From Hyphomonadaceae bacterium (lineage in GTDB: Bacteria > Pseudomonadota > Alphaproteobacteria > Caulobacterales > Aquidulcibacteraceae): DNA of 5,092 nucleotides. This document shows, piece by piece, positions 5,029 through 5,092 of the stretch. The notes under the pieces are model-generated. The model was not told the origin of the DNA. It was given only the letters and a program-made list of their open reading frames with translations, and did not search any database. Within the stretch, counting starts at the first letter, position 1. Every line of letters starts with the position of its first letter. The translations under genes were made by a program, and so were the position numbers. Where the stretch lies: contig DPWD01000057.1 in assembly GCA_003526465.1 (NCBI GenBank), positions 156 through 5,247 on the forward strand, given 5' to 3'.

Positions 5029-5092
5029 GACCGCACCGACTATCAGCAGAGCATACACGCCGTCCTCCCCCGATAGGGCAGGGCAATCGCAT

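Noticed and set aside
4324..5058. 244-codon - strand frame opposite hbd, with a GGAGG-like site before its ATG at 5058
   Set aside because: The binding-site resemblance is tempting, but the protein is His/Arg/Asp-rich antisense sequence of hbd with no domain, and it ends inside hbd.
5029..5092. Downstream end of the window after hbd
   Set aside because: CCCCCGATAGGG and nearby short repeats do not form a convincing terminator, and no gene start on either strand can be supported in 64 bases.

Overview
The window is GC-rich and densely coded. Every supported gene lies on the + strand. The gene content and sequence character fit an alphaproteobacterium: ETF subunits and a 3-hydroxybutyryl-CoA dehydrogenase of the kind common in that class, an exported YHS protein, a DoxX-type membrane protein, and a TTGACG-N17-CTAGTG promoter. 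The class is an inference, and I cannot name a genus. No rRNA, tRNA, CRISPR array, insertion sequence or phage gene is visible.

Layout. Positions 1-119 hold no convincing gene, only a possible terminator hairpin and a weak promoter. Positions 120-317 encode a 65-residue hypothetical protein. Positions 318-424 are a leader with two inverted repeats. Positions 425-1430 hold a likely two-gene operon: a four-helix DoxX-like membrane protein and, 31 bases later, a secreted YHS-domain protein, followed by a hairpin with a GAAA loop. Positions 1485-2231 hold a type II toxin-antitoxin module. Its ribbon-helix-helix antitoxin and PIN-domain (VapC-type) toxin sit behind a compact promoter with paired near-palindromic repeats. 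Positions 2271-5028 are the metabolic part: etfB and etfA, coupled by a TGATG overlap, then a 3-hydroxybutyryl-CoA dehydrogenase gene after an 86-base gap. The last 64 bases hold no supported gene.

How the genes work together. EtfB and EtfA form the soluble FAD/AMP electron-transfer flavoprotein, which takes electrons from acyl-CoA dehydrogenases. The 3-hydroxyacyl-CoA dehydrogenase acts later in the same beta-oxidation/butyryl-CoA route. A 15-base element, TGTTGCRTTGCAGCR, lies 29 and 27 bases before the etfB and hbd start codons respectively. The two copies differ at only two positions, which suggests a shared regulator of short-chain acyl-CoA or polyhydroxybutyrate metabolism. The toxin-antitoxin pair between the two metabolic blocks looks like an independent cassette.

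The most unusual points are the shared element and the toxin's start. The toxin has no ATG, GTG or TTG upstream of its first catalytic aspartate. Its frame is open back into the antitoxin gene, and that gene ends GGG AAA AAG TAG. I see no clearly new biological system; the rest is ordinary core and accessory gene content.
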